8,788 bases of DNA from Parvularculaceae bacterium (GCA_004213235.1 SHAI01000101.1:1-8788), one strand, 5' to 3'; positions 1 through 5,978 are shown, numbered from the stretch's first letter. Notes: a model not told the origin generated them from the letters alone. Numbers and translations: made by a program.

Positions 1-368
1 GGCAGTGTTCCATTTGTCTCCACACCGATTTCAAAACCAGATGCGTGAAATGCGTCAATAAGCGCTGTATCCAGCTGTAAAAGGGGCTCGCCACCTGTAC
101 AAACTACATAGGGCACGCCTGCCGCTTCAGCCCCTGGCCAGAACGAGCGCACATGGGTCGCCAGATCTTCAGCCCGGCGGAACCGACCACCGCCCGGGCC
201 GTCTGTTCCGACAAAGTCCGTATCACAGAAATTACATATGGCGGCAGCGCGGTCCTGCTCGCGACCGGACCACAGATTACAGCCGGTGAACCGTAAAAAC
301 ACCGCTGCGCGGCCCGCCTGTGCGCCTTCCCCTTGCAGGGTATAGTAGCATTCCTTGACCGAATACAT
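1..368 (-). CDS. queE: 7-carboxy-7-deazaguanine synthase QueE (partial, C-terminus outside window)
   Basis: Radical SAM enzyme that converts 6-carboxy-tetrahydropterin to 7-carboxy-7-deazaguanine, the ring-contraction step of preQ0/queuosine biosynthesis in the cytoplasm. The translation from ATG at 368 begins MYSVKECYYTLQGEG, the typical QueE N-terminus. Cys30, Cys45 and Cys48 form the C-x14-C-x2-C cluster motif seen in short proteobacterial QueE proteins rather than the classic radical SAM CxxxCxxC. TGGEP at about residues 92-96 is the expected SAM-contacting motif. About 122 codons are visible before the left edge; the family is usually 210-250 residues, so roughly half is missing. The gene lies 39 bp after the queC stop codon, in the same direction, so co-transcription is likely. 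The start is set by a TTAGG Shine-Dalgarno-like core just upstream, which is the last unit of a tandem repeat. Identity is secure. Confidence 0.95.
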   Translation of the reverse strand, partial: MYSVKECYYTLQGEGAQAGRAAVFLRFTGCNLWSGREQDRAAAICNFCDTDFVGTDGPGGGRFRRAEDLATHVRSFWPGAEAAGVPYVVCTGGEPLLQLDTALIDAFHASGFEIGVETNGTL

Positions 369-369
369 A

Positions 370-412
370 ACCTAATAAATGACCTAATAAATGACCTAAT
401 AAATGACCTAAT
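370..412. repeat. 12-bp tandem repeat (about 3.6 copies) between queC and queE
   Basis: The plus-strand unit CCTAATAAATGA recurs without mismatch from 370 to 412. On the coding (minus) strand it reads TCATTTATTAGG, so every unit ends in a TTAGG core resembling a Shine-Dalgarno sequence. The array begins inside the last codons of queC and its final unit is the ribosome-binding region of queE. The next 12 bases, across the queE start, still match the unit at 9 of 12 positions, which suggests that the array grew from the queE leader. Copy number would set the queC-queE spacing and the number of ribosome-landing cores; that role is inference. Confidence 0.9.
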
Positions 413-1133
413 CTAAATCCATTGGCGATAAGGCCGAGACATATGCCTGCCAGCCTTCAGCGCGCAATTGACACGCCGGGCACGCACCGCACCCCGCCCC
501 CCAGGCATGAACATCACGAACACCCTTATAGCACGTGTGGGAATGAATCCGAATAGCGTCAACAAGCCTGGTGCCACCAAGGGTCTGCGCAAAAGCCCAA
601 CTTTGCGCTTTCGTGATATGGAGGACAGGCGTCTCCAGGCGCATATCCGCATCCAGCCCCAGGCGGAGCGCCCCAAGCTGTGCCTTCAATGTGTCGGCGC
701 GACAGTCGGGATACCCGGTCGCATCCTCCTCGCACATGCCCGCAACCAGGACCGCGATATCGCGGCGATAGGCAAGGCCCGCAGCAACACTGAGAAACAC
801 TAAATTCCGTCCGGGGACGAATGTGTTAGGCAACCCCGCCTCGGTCATCACAATCTCTGTGTCCCGGGTCAGAGCGGTTTCACTGATCTCACCGAACCCG
901 GCAAGGTCAACAATATGATCCGGCCCAAGCCGTTGTTTCCAGTCCGGATCGTGCTGGATCAGGATCTGGCGCACATTCTGCCGCGCGTCCAGCTCAACCT
1001 TATGTCGCTGGCCATAGGCAAAACCGATCGTTTCAACCGAATCAAACTGCTGAAGCGCCCATGCAAGGGCAATGGACGAATCCTGCCCCCCGGAAAACAG
1101 TACCAATGCCCTATTTCGGTTCAGCTGTCGCAT
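408..1133 (-). CDS. queC: 7-cyano-7-deazaguanine (preQ0) synthase QueC
   Basis: ATP-dependent enzyme that turns 7-carboxy-7-deazaguanine into the nitrile preQ0 using ammonia, directly after QueE in queuosine biosynthesis. The protein has 241 residues, close to the family norm. The PP-loop SGGQDSS is at residues 14-20, where ATP is adenylated. The C-terminal zinc site is Cys201, Cys215, Cys218 and Cys221 (TCYKG, then GCGACPAC), all four ligands present. Internal family signatures such as VPGRNLVFLS and TGYPDCR are intact. The start at 1133 is the only ATG possible, since a stop lies in frame a few codons upstream; the ribosome-binding site GGTGGGA is modest. A perfect inverted repeat lies 17-36 bases upstream. 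queE follows after the 12-bp repeat array. QueD is not seen in this window. Confidence 0.97.
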   Translation of the reverse strand: MRQLNRNRALVLFSGGQDSSIALAWALQQFDSVETIGFAYGQRHKVELDARQNVRQILIQHDPDWKQRLGPDHIVDLAGFGEISETALTRDTEIVMTEAGLPNTFVPGRNLVFLSVAAGLAYRRDIAVLVAGMCEEDATGYPDCRADTLKAQLGALRLGLDADMRLETPVLHITKAQSWAFAQTLGGTRLVDAIRIHSHTCYKGVRDVHAWGAGCGACPACQLRAEGWQAYVSALSPMDLD

Positions 1134-1150
1134 ATGGTCCCACCATTATG

Positions 1151-1170
1151 GGATTGAGCTATCTCAATCC
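1151..1170. promoter_or_regulatory. Inverted repeat in the queC leader (8-bp arms, 4-base loop)
   Basis: On the minus strand the sequence is GGATTGAG, ATAG, CTCAATCC, a perfect 8-bp inverted repeat that ends 17 bases before the queC start codon. It could be a repressor operator or an mRNA hairpin affecting queC translation. There is no U-tract, so it is not an intrinsic terminator. The rest of the 138-bp VOC-queC gap shows no convincing sigma70 promoter, though CATAAT just downstream of the hairpin resembles a -10 element without a good -35. Function is inference; the repeat itself is directly visible. Confidence 0.55.
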
Positions 1171-1271
1171 TCGGCAGATACATCTTTGCGACCAGCCGGA
1201 CTATTCCAGCCAGTCGCGCAAATAGCAGCGGTTGATAAGTGTCCCACCACTGAAATCTTACGCCCTGCGCA

Positions 1272-1634
1272 TTAGCTAAAGTCAAAAAAGCAGAGTTTAT
1301 TGCCATCCGGATCGCGGACATAACCGCCATAAAACATGCCCTCAATCCGCTGGCCAGGCTCGCCCTCACACGTCGCGCCAAGCTCAATCGCCTTTTTGTA
1401 CAGCGCCGTAGCGCCTTCCTTTGAGCCACCGGGGAAAGCAACCATCACGCCATTACCAGGGTGCTGTTCTTCCTCATTATAGGGAATACATACAGCGACT
1501 TTCGGCTCTTTCATGGAATTGCCAATCATGGCCAGACGCCCGACATCGGCAACGATTTTTGCGTCAAATAGTTCTGTATAAAACTTTTTCGCAGCTTCCA
1601 TATCTTTTACGCCAAGGGTCACATAACCAATCAT
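1272..1634 (-). CDS. Small VOC/glyoxalase-fold protein
   Basis: Single-domain protein of 120 residues of the vicinal oxygen chelate superfamily. It begins IGYVTLGVKDMEAAKKFYTELF, the beta-alpha-beta start of a VOC module, and ends GGYVRDPDGNKLCFFDF, the usual last strand. This is the family found widely in proteobacteria and often annotated as a glyoxalase/bleomycin-resistance protein. In true glyoxalase I the first strand carries a metal-binding His and the last a Glu; here those places hold Tyr4 and hydrophobic or Cys residues (LCFF), so canonical metal-dependent glyoxalase activity is doubtful. Substrate is unknown. The start at 1634 is well supported by GGAAAGGA upstream and by a promoter at 1668-1696. 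It may be co-transcribed with queC, 138 bp downstream, but the gap is wide enough for a separate promoter. Confidence 0.85.
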   Translation of the reverse strand: MIGYVTLGVKDMEAAKKFYTELFDAKIVADVGRLAMIGNSMKEPKVAVCIPYNEEEQHPGNGVMVAFPGGSKEGATALYKKAIELGATCEGEPGQRIEGMFYGGYVRDPDGNKLCFFDFS

Positions 1635-1667
1635 TGAGTGTTCCTTTCCGGGGGTGTGTTTGCAAAT

Positions 1668-1696
1668 ATTTTATCGCACCATAGCGACATTACCAA
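1668..1696 (-). promoter_or_regulatory. Sigma70-type promoter for the VOC gene
   Basis: On the minus strand TTGGTA (-35, 1696-1691) and TAAAAT (-10, 1673-1668) are separated by exactly 17 bases. Transcription would begin near 1661, about 27 bases before the VOC start codon, with the GGAAAGGA ribosome-binding site in the leader. Position, spacing and match are all good; it is predicted by eye only. Confidence 0.5.
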
Positions 1697-1783
1697 AAGC
1701 CAGGTGATATGTACCCGTCATAATTTTCCAAAGCAGGTGGATCAGACGAATACTCAGCATCAGCAATATAGGCTACGGACTGC

Positions 1784-2323
1784 CTACACAGCCTTTAACG
1801 CAGCAGCATGGGCGCGCGCTTCCTCGACATAATGCCCCGATCCGATCAGCGCCATTTTATCTTCACCCTCACGCAAGTCACGCATTTTCCGGGCCGGCAT
1901 GCCCGCCCACATTTCTCCAGCCGGCACGCATTTTTTAGCGCTTAAAAAAGCCCCTGCCGCCAGTATTGCACCGGTTTCCACAACGGACCCGTCCAGCATT
2001 GTAGCGCACATGCCAACAAAGCCGCCATCATGAACCGTGCAGCCATGGAGCATGCATTTATGCCCGACCAGCGCATTTTCGCCGATAATCGTTGGCGATC
2101 CGCCCCACCGCGGATCGTCGACATGAATGATGGTGCCATCTTGCACGTTAGAGCCTTTGCCAACCACGATCTTGTTAGTATCGCCGCGCAGGACACTCCC
2201 GTACCAGACGGATGCATTCTCGTGCACCTCAACGTCCCCGCATATGACGGCACCCGGCGCAATAAAGGCCGATGGATGGATAACAGGTTGGCGGTCGCCA
2301 ATGGCGAAAATAAGCGGTTCCAT
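1784..2323 (-). CDS. Gamma-class carbonic-anhydrase-like hexapeptide-repeat protein
   Basis: Left-handed beta-helix protein of 179 residues, the usual size for the gamma carbonic anhydrase/YrdA/PaaY group. Hexapeptide repeats run from about residue 10 to 135 (for example VICGDVEVHENASVWYGSVLRGD). The three zinc-binding histidines of gamma-CA are present: His67 in the IIHVD motif, and His88 and His93 in VGHKCMLHGC. The conserved Arg46, Asp48, Gln61 and Asp62 are also in place. The C-terminal AGMPARKMRDL helix is typical. The family acts as trimers with metal at the subunit interface; some members hydrate CO2, while PaaY is a thioesterase, so the exact activity is open. The start at 2323 is the only ATG in frame after an upstream stop, but it lacks a clear ribosome-binding site. 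The gene lies 156 bp downstream of maiA on the same strand. Confidence 0.93.
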   Translation of the reverse strand: MEPLIFAIGDRQPVIHPSAFIAPGAVICGDVEVHENASVWYGSVLRGDTNKIVVGKGSNVQDGTIIHVDDPRWGGSPTIIGENALVGHKCMLHGCTVHDGGFVGMCATMLDGSVVETGAILAAGAFLSAKKCVPAGEMWAGMPARKMRDLREGEDKMALIGSGHYVEEARAHAAALKAV

Positions 2324-2391
2324 GCCTGTTCTGGTAGCGGTCCCGCCCGGGGTTGGTCAATGCCGTGCCGCAGCTTCCCACAGCCCATGGG

Positions 2392-2420
2392 ATTTTATCT
2401 TTCTCCGCGGTCAGGGCGAA
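2392..2420 (-). promoter_or_regulatory. Possible promoter for the gamma-carbonic-anhydrase-like gene
   Basis: In the 156-bp gap between maiA and the gamma-CA gene, the minus strand carries TTCGCC (-35-like, 2420-2415), a 17-base spacer and TAAAAT (-10-like, 2397-2392). Transcription would start about 60 bases before the start codon. The -35 match is only three of six, so the call is weak; read-through from maiA is the alternative. Confidence 0.3.
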
Positions 2421-2479
2421 CCGTACCCGGAGAGTTGACGCGGCGCACCAGCAATGACAGCGGCCACCGCTGCGACTTT

Positions 2480-3118
2480 TCAATCCGCCGGTTTGTCGGG
2501 CTGATTGTCCGGATGGGCAATCTGAAACGGCTCTAGCGCTGCGCAGGCTTCGACAACCCTTTGCATGCGCGGCATTGTCGCCATATCCACCCCAAAGCGC
2601 GTGGCTCCGTAAACCTGCGGCACAATAAACGCGTCGGCAAGCCCGGGCATCGGCCCGGCGGCAAATGGTCCATCTGGATCGATCAGGGACTCTGCCGCTT
2701 TCATGGCACCGCCCACCCAGCGCCCTAACCAATCGGCCATGGCATCATCGGAAAAGGCGCGCTCTTTGCGCAAATATTTCTGGATACGGAGGTTCATGAA
2801 TGGCTGCGCCTCGCATGCAAGTGTTGCCGCGATCGCCCGCGCGTGAGCCCGCGCCACCGCGTCCTTGGGCAGAAGTGCCGGCTCTGGTATCACCTCATCA
2901 AGATATTCCGCAATCGCGAGCGACTGGGTAAGTATCGCGCCGTTTGATGTTTCAAATGCGGGCACAAGGCCCTGAGGCTGGCGAGACACATGGTCATGTT
3001 CACGCTGATCGCCCGCCAACAGGTTTACCGGCACATAATCATAATCAACGCCCTTGAGCGCCAGAACAATTCGGATGCGATAGGTCGCACTTGACCGCCA
3101 ATAGCCATAAAGCTTCAT
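2480..3118 (-). CDS. maiA: Maleylacetoacetate isomerase (zeta-class glutathione S-transferase)
   Basis: Glutathione-dependent cytosolic enzyme that isomerises 4-maleylacetoacetate to 4-fumarylacetoacetate in tyrosine/homogentisate breakdown. The protein has 212 residues, as expected. The thioredoxin-like N-terminal domain (about 1-80) begins MKLYGYWRSSATYRIRIVLALKG; RSSATYRIR at 8-16 is the zeta-class active-site signature with Ser9 and Ser10, and Ala11 in the place of the eukaryotic Cys, as is common in bacteria. GLVPAFE at 50-56 contains the cis-proline and QS at 65-66 contacts glutathione. An all-helical C-terminal domain follows, with the GLADAFIVPQVY core. The start at 3118 has a strong GGAGGAG ribosome-binding site. 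The gene is divergent from hppD, from the same pathway, and shares its regulatory region. Confidence 0.95.
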   Translation of the reverse strand: MKLYGYWRSSATYRIRIVLALKGVDYDYVPVNLLAGDQREHDHVSRQPQGLVPAFETSNGAILTQSLAIAEYLDEVIPEPALLPKDAVARAHARAIAATLACEAQPFMNLRIQKYLRKERAFSDDAMADWLGRWVGGAMKAAESLIDPDGPFAAGPMPGLADAFIVPQVYGATRFGVDMATMPRMQRVVEACAALEPFQIAHPDNQPDKPAD

Positions 3119-3165
3119 TATCCAACTCCTCCTGCGATGACGCCGAACCAGGTGGCGTGAGCGAT

Positions 3166-3193
3166 CCTATACAAGCGCCCACCCCTGGCCCAA
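3166..3193 (-). promoter_or_regulatory. Possible maiA promoter overlapping the 11-bp repeats
   Basis: On the minus strand TTGGGC (-35-like, 3193-3188), a 16-base spacer and TATAGG (-10-like, 3171-3166) precede maiA, with a start expected about 40 bases before the ATG. The -35-like hexamer is part of the tandem 11-bp unit, so the array offers two identical TTGGGC copies. Predicted by eye, moderate to weak match. Confidence 0.35.
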
Positions 3194-3228
3194 CACTGGC
3201 CCAACACTGGCCCGACATGCACCCGACA
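3185..3228. repeat. Four tandem 11-bp units in the maiA-hppD divergent control region
   Basis: Two perfect copies of CTGGCCCAACA (3185-3195, 3196-3206) are followed by CTGGCCCGACA (3207-3217) and a diverged TGCACCCGACA (3218-3228). The 11-bp period is about one helical turn, so any factor reading the unit would meet it on the same DNA face. The array lies 17 bp to the maiA side of the palindromic operator. It may be a binding array or a slippage product. Confidence 0.85.
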
Positions 3229-3245
3229 CAGGCCATTGCGCCAAT

Positions 3246-3265
3246 TTAGTAACATATGTTACTAA
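3246..3265. promoter_or_regulatory. Perfect 20-bp palindrome, putative MarR-family operator
   Basis: TTAGTAACATATGTTACTAA is an uninterrupted perfect palindrome, AT-rich against GC-rich surroundings. It lies 42 bp upstream of the hppD start and about 130 bp from the maiA start, between the divergent genes. Its length and symmetry suit a dimeric winged-helix regulator, and a MarR-family gene follows hppD. TATGTT at its centre resembles a -10 element, so occupancy would probably block hppD transcription. I did not find a second copy in the window. The palindrome is certain; the link to this MarR protein is inference. Confidence 0.8.
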
Positions 3266-3307
3266 CCAATCCGACACCTTTATCCAATGCTCATCAGGAG
3301 ACACGCC

Positions 3308-4375
3308 ATGGCCGACCTTTTTGAAAACCCAATCGGCACAGACGGTTTTGAATTTGTTGAATATACTGGACCGGATGCGGTTATTCTCGGAGATCTTTTT
3401 GATCAGCTCGGCTTCAAGCCAATTGGCAAACATCGCTCGAAAGATGTCATCCATTATCGGCAGGGCGATATAAATTTCCTGCTGAACCGCGAAAATGACG
3501 GCCAGCCAGCCGCCTTCCGCGACCATCACGGGGCTGGCGCAAACGCCATGGCGTTCCGGGTTAAGGACGCACAGTTCGCCTTCAATGAGGCGATCAAACG
3601 CGGTGCAAAGCCGATTGCGGCCAAAGCTGGCCCGATGGAATTAAACATTCCCGGCATTGAAGGCATTGGCGGGCTCAATGTCTATCTGGTCGATCGTTAT
3701 GGCGCGCGCTCAATCTATGATGTCGACTTTGAGCCGATCGAAGGCGCAGCCGATGACGTCTCCGGCGTTGGCCTGACCTATATCGACCACCTGACCCATA
3801 ACCTGCATCGCGGCAATATGGACAAATGGGCGAGCTATTACGAAAGCATCTTCAATTTCCGGGAGATCCGCTATTTCGACATTGAGGGCAAGCTTACCGG
3901 CCTTGTGTCAAAAGCCATGACCAGCCCATGCGGAAAAATCCGTATACCTCTTAATGAGAGCCAGGACGACAAATCGCAGATCGAAGAGTTTCTCCAGCGC
4001 TATAATGGCGAAGGCATTCAGCACATTGCCCTGGGGACAGATGATATCTACGCAACAGTGGAATTGCTTAAAAAACGCGGCGTGCCGTTTCAGGATACGC
4101 CGGACACCTATTATGAGAAAATTGCCGAACGGGTCGGTGCCCATGACGAGGATGTTGAGCGTCTGCAGGCAAACCGCATTTTGATCGACGGTGCACCAAC
4201 AAAGGACCAGGGCCTGCTTCTCCAGATCTTTACGCAGGACGCGATCGGCCCGATTTTCTTTGAGATCATTCAGCGAAAGGGCAATGAAGGGTTCGGCGAA
4301 GGCAATTTCAAAGCCCTCTTTGAGTCCATCGAAGAAGACCAGATCCGTCGCGGCGTTCTGAAAGACAGCGCATAA
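3308..4375 (+). CDS. hppD: 4-hydroxyphenylpyruvate dioxygenase (HPPD)
   Basis: Fe(II)-dependent dioxygenase that converts 4-hydroxyphenylpyruvate to homogentisate, the committed step of tyrosine catabolism. The 355-residue protein is the usual bacterial length, with two VOC domains (about 10-145 and 155-345). The iron ligands are His161 (TYIDHLTHN), His239 (GIQHIALGT) and Glu319 (FFEIIQRKG), close to the positions in the Pseudomonas enzyme. The C-terminal GFGEGNFKALFESIE segment is the conserved gate helix region. The start at 3308 (MADLFENP) is chosen over an in-frame ATG at 3287 because AGGAG lies at ideal distance before it and family members begin MADL-like. The gene is divergent from maiA and followed at 24 bp by the MarR gene with no terminator between, so the two are probably one transcript. 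Confidence 0.97.
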   Translation: MADLFENPIGTDGFEFVEYTGPDAVILGDLFDQLGFKPIGKHRSKDVIHYRQGDINFLLNRENDGQPAAFRDHHGAGANAMAFRVKDAQFAFNEAIKRGAKPIAAKAGPMELNIPGIEGIGGLNVYLVDRYGARSIYDVDFEPIEGAADDVSGVGLTYIDHLTHNLHRGNMDKWASYYESIFNFREIRYFDIEGKLTGLVSKAMTSPCGKIRIPLNESQDDKSQIEEFLQRYNGEGIQHIALGTDDIYATVELLKKRGVPFQDTPDTYYEKIAERVGAHDEDVERLQANRILIDGAPTKDQGLLLQIFTQDAIGPIFFEIIQRKGNEGFGEGNFKALFESIEEDQIRRGVLKDSA

Positions 4376-4399
4376 CGTTTACGCCAGAGCAACCAGCAA

Positions 4400-4930
4400 A
4401 TGACACCCCGCGCTGAACCCGAAACCTCCACCAGCGGCGATGAATTTATTCTCGACGATTTTTTCCCGTATCGGGTGGTGCGACTTGGGCGCGCCATGAG
4501 TGAAGCATTGGGTGCTGTCTACAAGGATGAAGGGATAACAATCCCGGAATGGCGGGTGCTCGCGGTTATTGCGCAATCGGACACGACAGAATCGGACACG
4601 GCACAAGGCATGGCCGCGCAAAGCATGACCGCGCAAGGCATGGCCGCGCGCGATGTCACCGCACGCACGCCAATGGACAAAATGGCGGTCAGCCGCGCTG
4701 CTGCCAGCCTTGAACAAAAAAGCCTCGTGACCCGAACCCCCGACGCTACGGATCGACGGGTGGCTTTTTTAAGGCTGACACCAAGCGGGCGCGCGATCCA
4801 TCAACGGATCGCTGCCATGGCACGGAAATATCAAGCCGGTTTACTCGCGACAATCGATGATGACACGCGGCAAAATTTACTGGATCTGCTCCGCAAACTG
4901 GAAACCGAAGCAGGCGCGGTCCAATCCTGA
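4400..4930 (+). CDS. MarR-family transcriptional regulator with repeat-expanded DNA-binding domain
   Basis: Winged-helix regulator of 176 residues. The dimerisation helix LDDFFPYRVVRLGRAMSEAL starts near residue 18, TIPEWRVLAVIAQ at 47-59 is the typical helix before the reader helix, TPMDKMAVSRAAASLEQKSLV at 90-110 contains the DNA-recognition helix, and DATDRRVAFLRLTPSGR at 115-131 is the wing with the family's Asp-x-Arg pattern. Between residues 60 and 89 are six pentads (SDTTE, SDTAQ, GMAAQ, SMTAQ, GMAAR, DVTAR), where relatives normally have about ten residues, so about 20 are extra. The gene shares its reading frame with hppD and begins eight codons after the hppD stop; no clear ribosome-binding site is seen, which suggests translational coupling. 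Control of hppD and maiA through the 3246-3265 palindrome is likely but inferred. The effector is unknown; a pathway intermediate would be the first guess. Confidence 0.9.
   Translation: MTPRAEPETSTSGDEFILDDFFPYRVVRLGRAMSEALGAVYKDEGITIPEWRVLAVIAQSDTTESDTAQGMAAQSMTAQGMAARDVTARTPMDKMAVSRAAASLEQKSLVTRTPDATDRRVAFLRLTPSGRAIHQRIAAMARKYQAGLLATIDDDTRQNLLDLLRKLETEAGAVQS
4575..4649 (+). repeat. In-frame 15-bp tandem repeats inside the MarR gene
   Basis: Two units beginning AATCGGACACG (4575-4589 and 4590-4604, 13 of 15 identical) are followed by three units of the AAGGCATGGCCGCGC type (4605-4619, 4620-4634, 4635-4649; first and third identical, middle differing at two bases). The following 15 bases, encoding DVTAR, are a diverged relative and probably the ancestral segment. 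Because the period is 15, each unit adds five residues and preserves the frame. Confidence 0.88.
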
Positions 4931-4956
4931 TGGATAGAATGTTAAGGGCCGAAAAA

Positions 4957-5898
4957 ATGCGGTTTCTATTGATATCCCTTGCCTGCTTTCTCTGCTCAGC
5001 ATGCGTATCTTACCCTGCGCCCACAGCCCCGACGGCAACACCGGCGCTAGTTGGTGAGGATATTATCAGTTTCGACGGAACGCTTTTGCCGATCCGCACC
5101 TGGCATGCTGACACGCCCAAGGCGGTGATCATTGCGTTACATGGCATGAATGACCATGCCGGCATGTGGCGCGATGCGGCGCAATACTGGGCGGGGCAAG
5201 GCATCAGTGTTTATGCTTATGACCAGCGCGGTTTTGGCCGCACCGCCTCCCGCGGACGCTGGCCAGGGGCTGCTACCTTAAGAGAAGACCTGATTGCGGT
5301 TTCGGCTGCAATCCGCACTTCGCATCCCGACATACCGATACTGGTGCTTGGTCATTCCATGGGCGGCGGCGTTGTTTTGACATCAATGACAACCGGAAAG
5401 CTCGGCGCAGATGGCGTTATCCTGGCCGCACCAGCGGTTTGGGGCGGATCGCAAATGCCGATTTTTTACCGGGCGAGTTTAAACCTTGCCGCGATGCTCG
5501 CCCCCGGGAAAACACTGACTGGCGAGCGTGCGCGCCGGCAAGCGTCGGACAATATTGAGGCATTGCGCGCCATGGCGGTTGACCCGCTGATGGTCCGTGA
5601 TACCCGCCTTGATGCAACGCTTGGCGTTGTGAGACTGATGGGCGAGGCATGGCGCGCCAGTGAAACTGCCTGTGGGCGGGTGTTGTTTCTGGCGGGCGAT
5701 AAAGATGAAATCATCCCGCCAAAGTCCCTCGCCCGTGCGGCTGCGCGATTATCTGGCGACGTCACCATCCATACGTATAGTGACGGTTGGCATCTCCTGT
5801 TCCGCGACCTTCAGCGCAAGAAAGTCTGGGCAGATGTGTCTGACTGGGCCCTCAATCATGCGGCAGATAAATTGCCCCCTGACTGTCCGAAAAACTAG
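4957..5898 (+). CDS. Alpha/beta hydrolase, probable lipoprotein (lysophospholipase/monoacylglycerol-lipase type)
   Basis: Serine hydrolase of 313 residues in the lysophospholipase-like (Hydrolase_4) group. The N-terminus MRFLLISLACFLCSACVS is a signal sequence with a plausible lipobox ending at Cys17 (CSAC, although -3 is Cys rather than Leu), so outer-membrane or periplasmic anchoring is likely. The fold is complete: LHGMNDHAG oxyanion region, YDQRGFGRT, the nucleophile Ser134 in GHSMGG, Asp250 in AGDKDEIIP and His279 in DGWHLLFRD. The start at 4957 is preferred because AAGGG lies at good distance and the signal peptide then has a normal short n-region. An upstream in-frame ATG at 4930 overlaps the MarR stop codon (TGATG) and would give 322 residues; either way the gene is coupled to the regulator. 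The natural substrate is unknown. Its place in a tyrosine-catabolism operon is not explained. Confidence 0.88.
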   Translation: MRFLLISLACFLCSACVSYPAPTAPTATPALVGEDIISFDGTLLPIRTWHADTPKAVIIALHGMNDHAGMWRDAAQYWAGQGISVYAYDQRGFGRTASRGRWPGAATLREDLIAVSAAIRTSHPDIPILVLGHSMGGGVVLTSMTTGKLGADGVILAAPAVWGGSQMPIFYRASLNLAAMLAPGKTLTGERARRQASDNIEALRAMAVDPLMVRDTRLDATLGVVRLMGEAWRASETACGRVLFLAGDKDEIIPPKSLARAAARLSGDVTIHTYSDGWHLLFRDLQRKKVWADVSDWALNHAADKLPPDCPKN

Positions 5899-5922
5899 TC
5901 GGCGCGCCCACAAAGGCTACCC

Positions 5923-5952
5923 GGGGGTGCAAAACATGCTCACAGCCCCTTT
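5923..5952 (+). terminator. Weak hairpin after the hydrolase gene, possible terminator
   Basis: GGGGGTG (5923-5929) can pair with CAC and CCCC (5941-5949) across a two-base bulge, followed by only three T residues. It lies 25 bases after the hydrolase stop and before the 6S RNA promoter region, where a terminator would be expected. The short T-tract and the bulge make this a tentative call. Confidence 0.25.
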
Positions 5953-5978
5953 ACGCCCCGCATCCTGCTACCTATCTC
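5950..5978 (+). promoter_or_regulatory. Possible promoter of the 6S RNA
   Basis: TTTACG (-35-like, 5950-5955), a 17-base spacer and TATCTC (-10-like, 5973-5978) place transcription start near 5985, close to the 5' end deduced from the closing stem of the 6S RNA. The -10 match is only three of six, so the support comes mainly from position. Confidence 0.35.

Noticed and set aside
370..412. CRISPR-like repeat array
   Set aside because: The units are 12 bp with no spacers between them, so this is a simple tandem repeat.
468..803. Open frame of 111 codons on the plus strand inside queC
   Set aside because: It lies entirely within the antisense of queC, which carries all family motifs, and has no recognisable protein features.
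1134..1271. preQ1 riboswitch upstream of queC
   Set aside because: The hairpin present lacks the conserved C-rich loop and A-rich tail of class I preQ1 riboswitches, and no class II pattern was recognised.
2229..2732. Open frame of 167 codons on the minus strand overlapping maiA and the gamma-CA gene
   Set aside because: It overlaps two well-supported genes in another frame and its translation resembles no family; it is a composition artefact.
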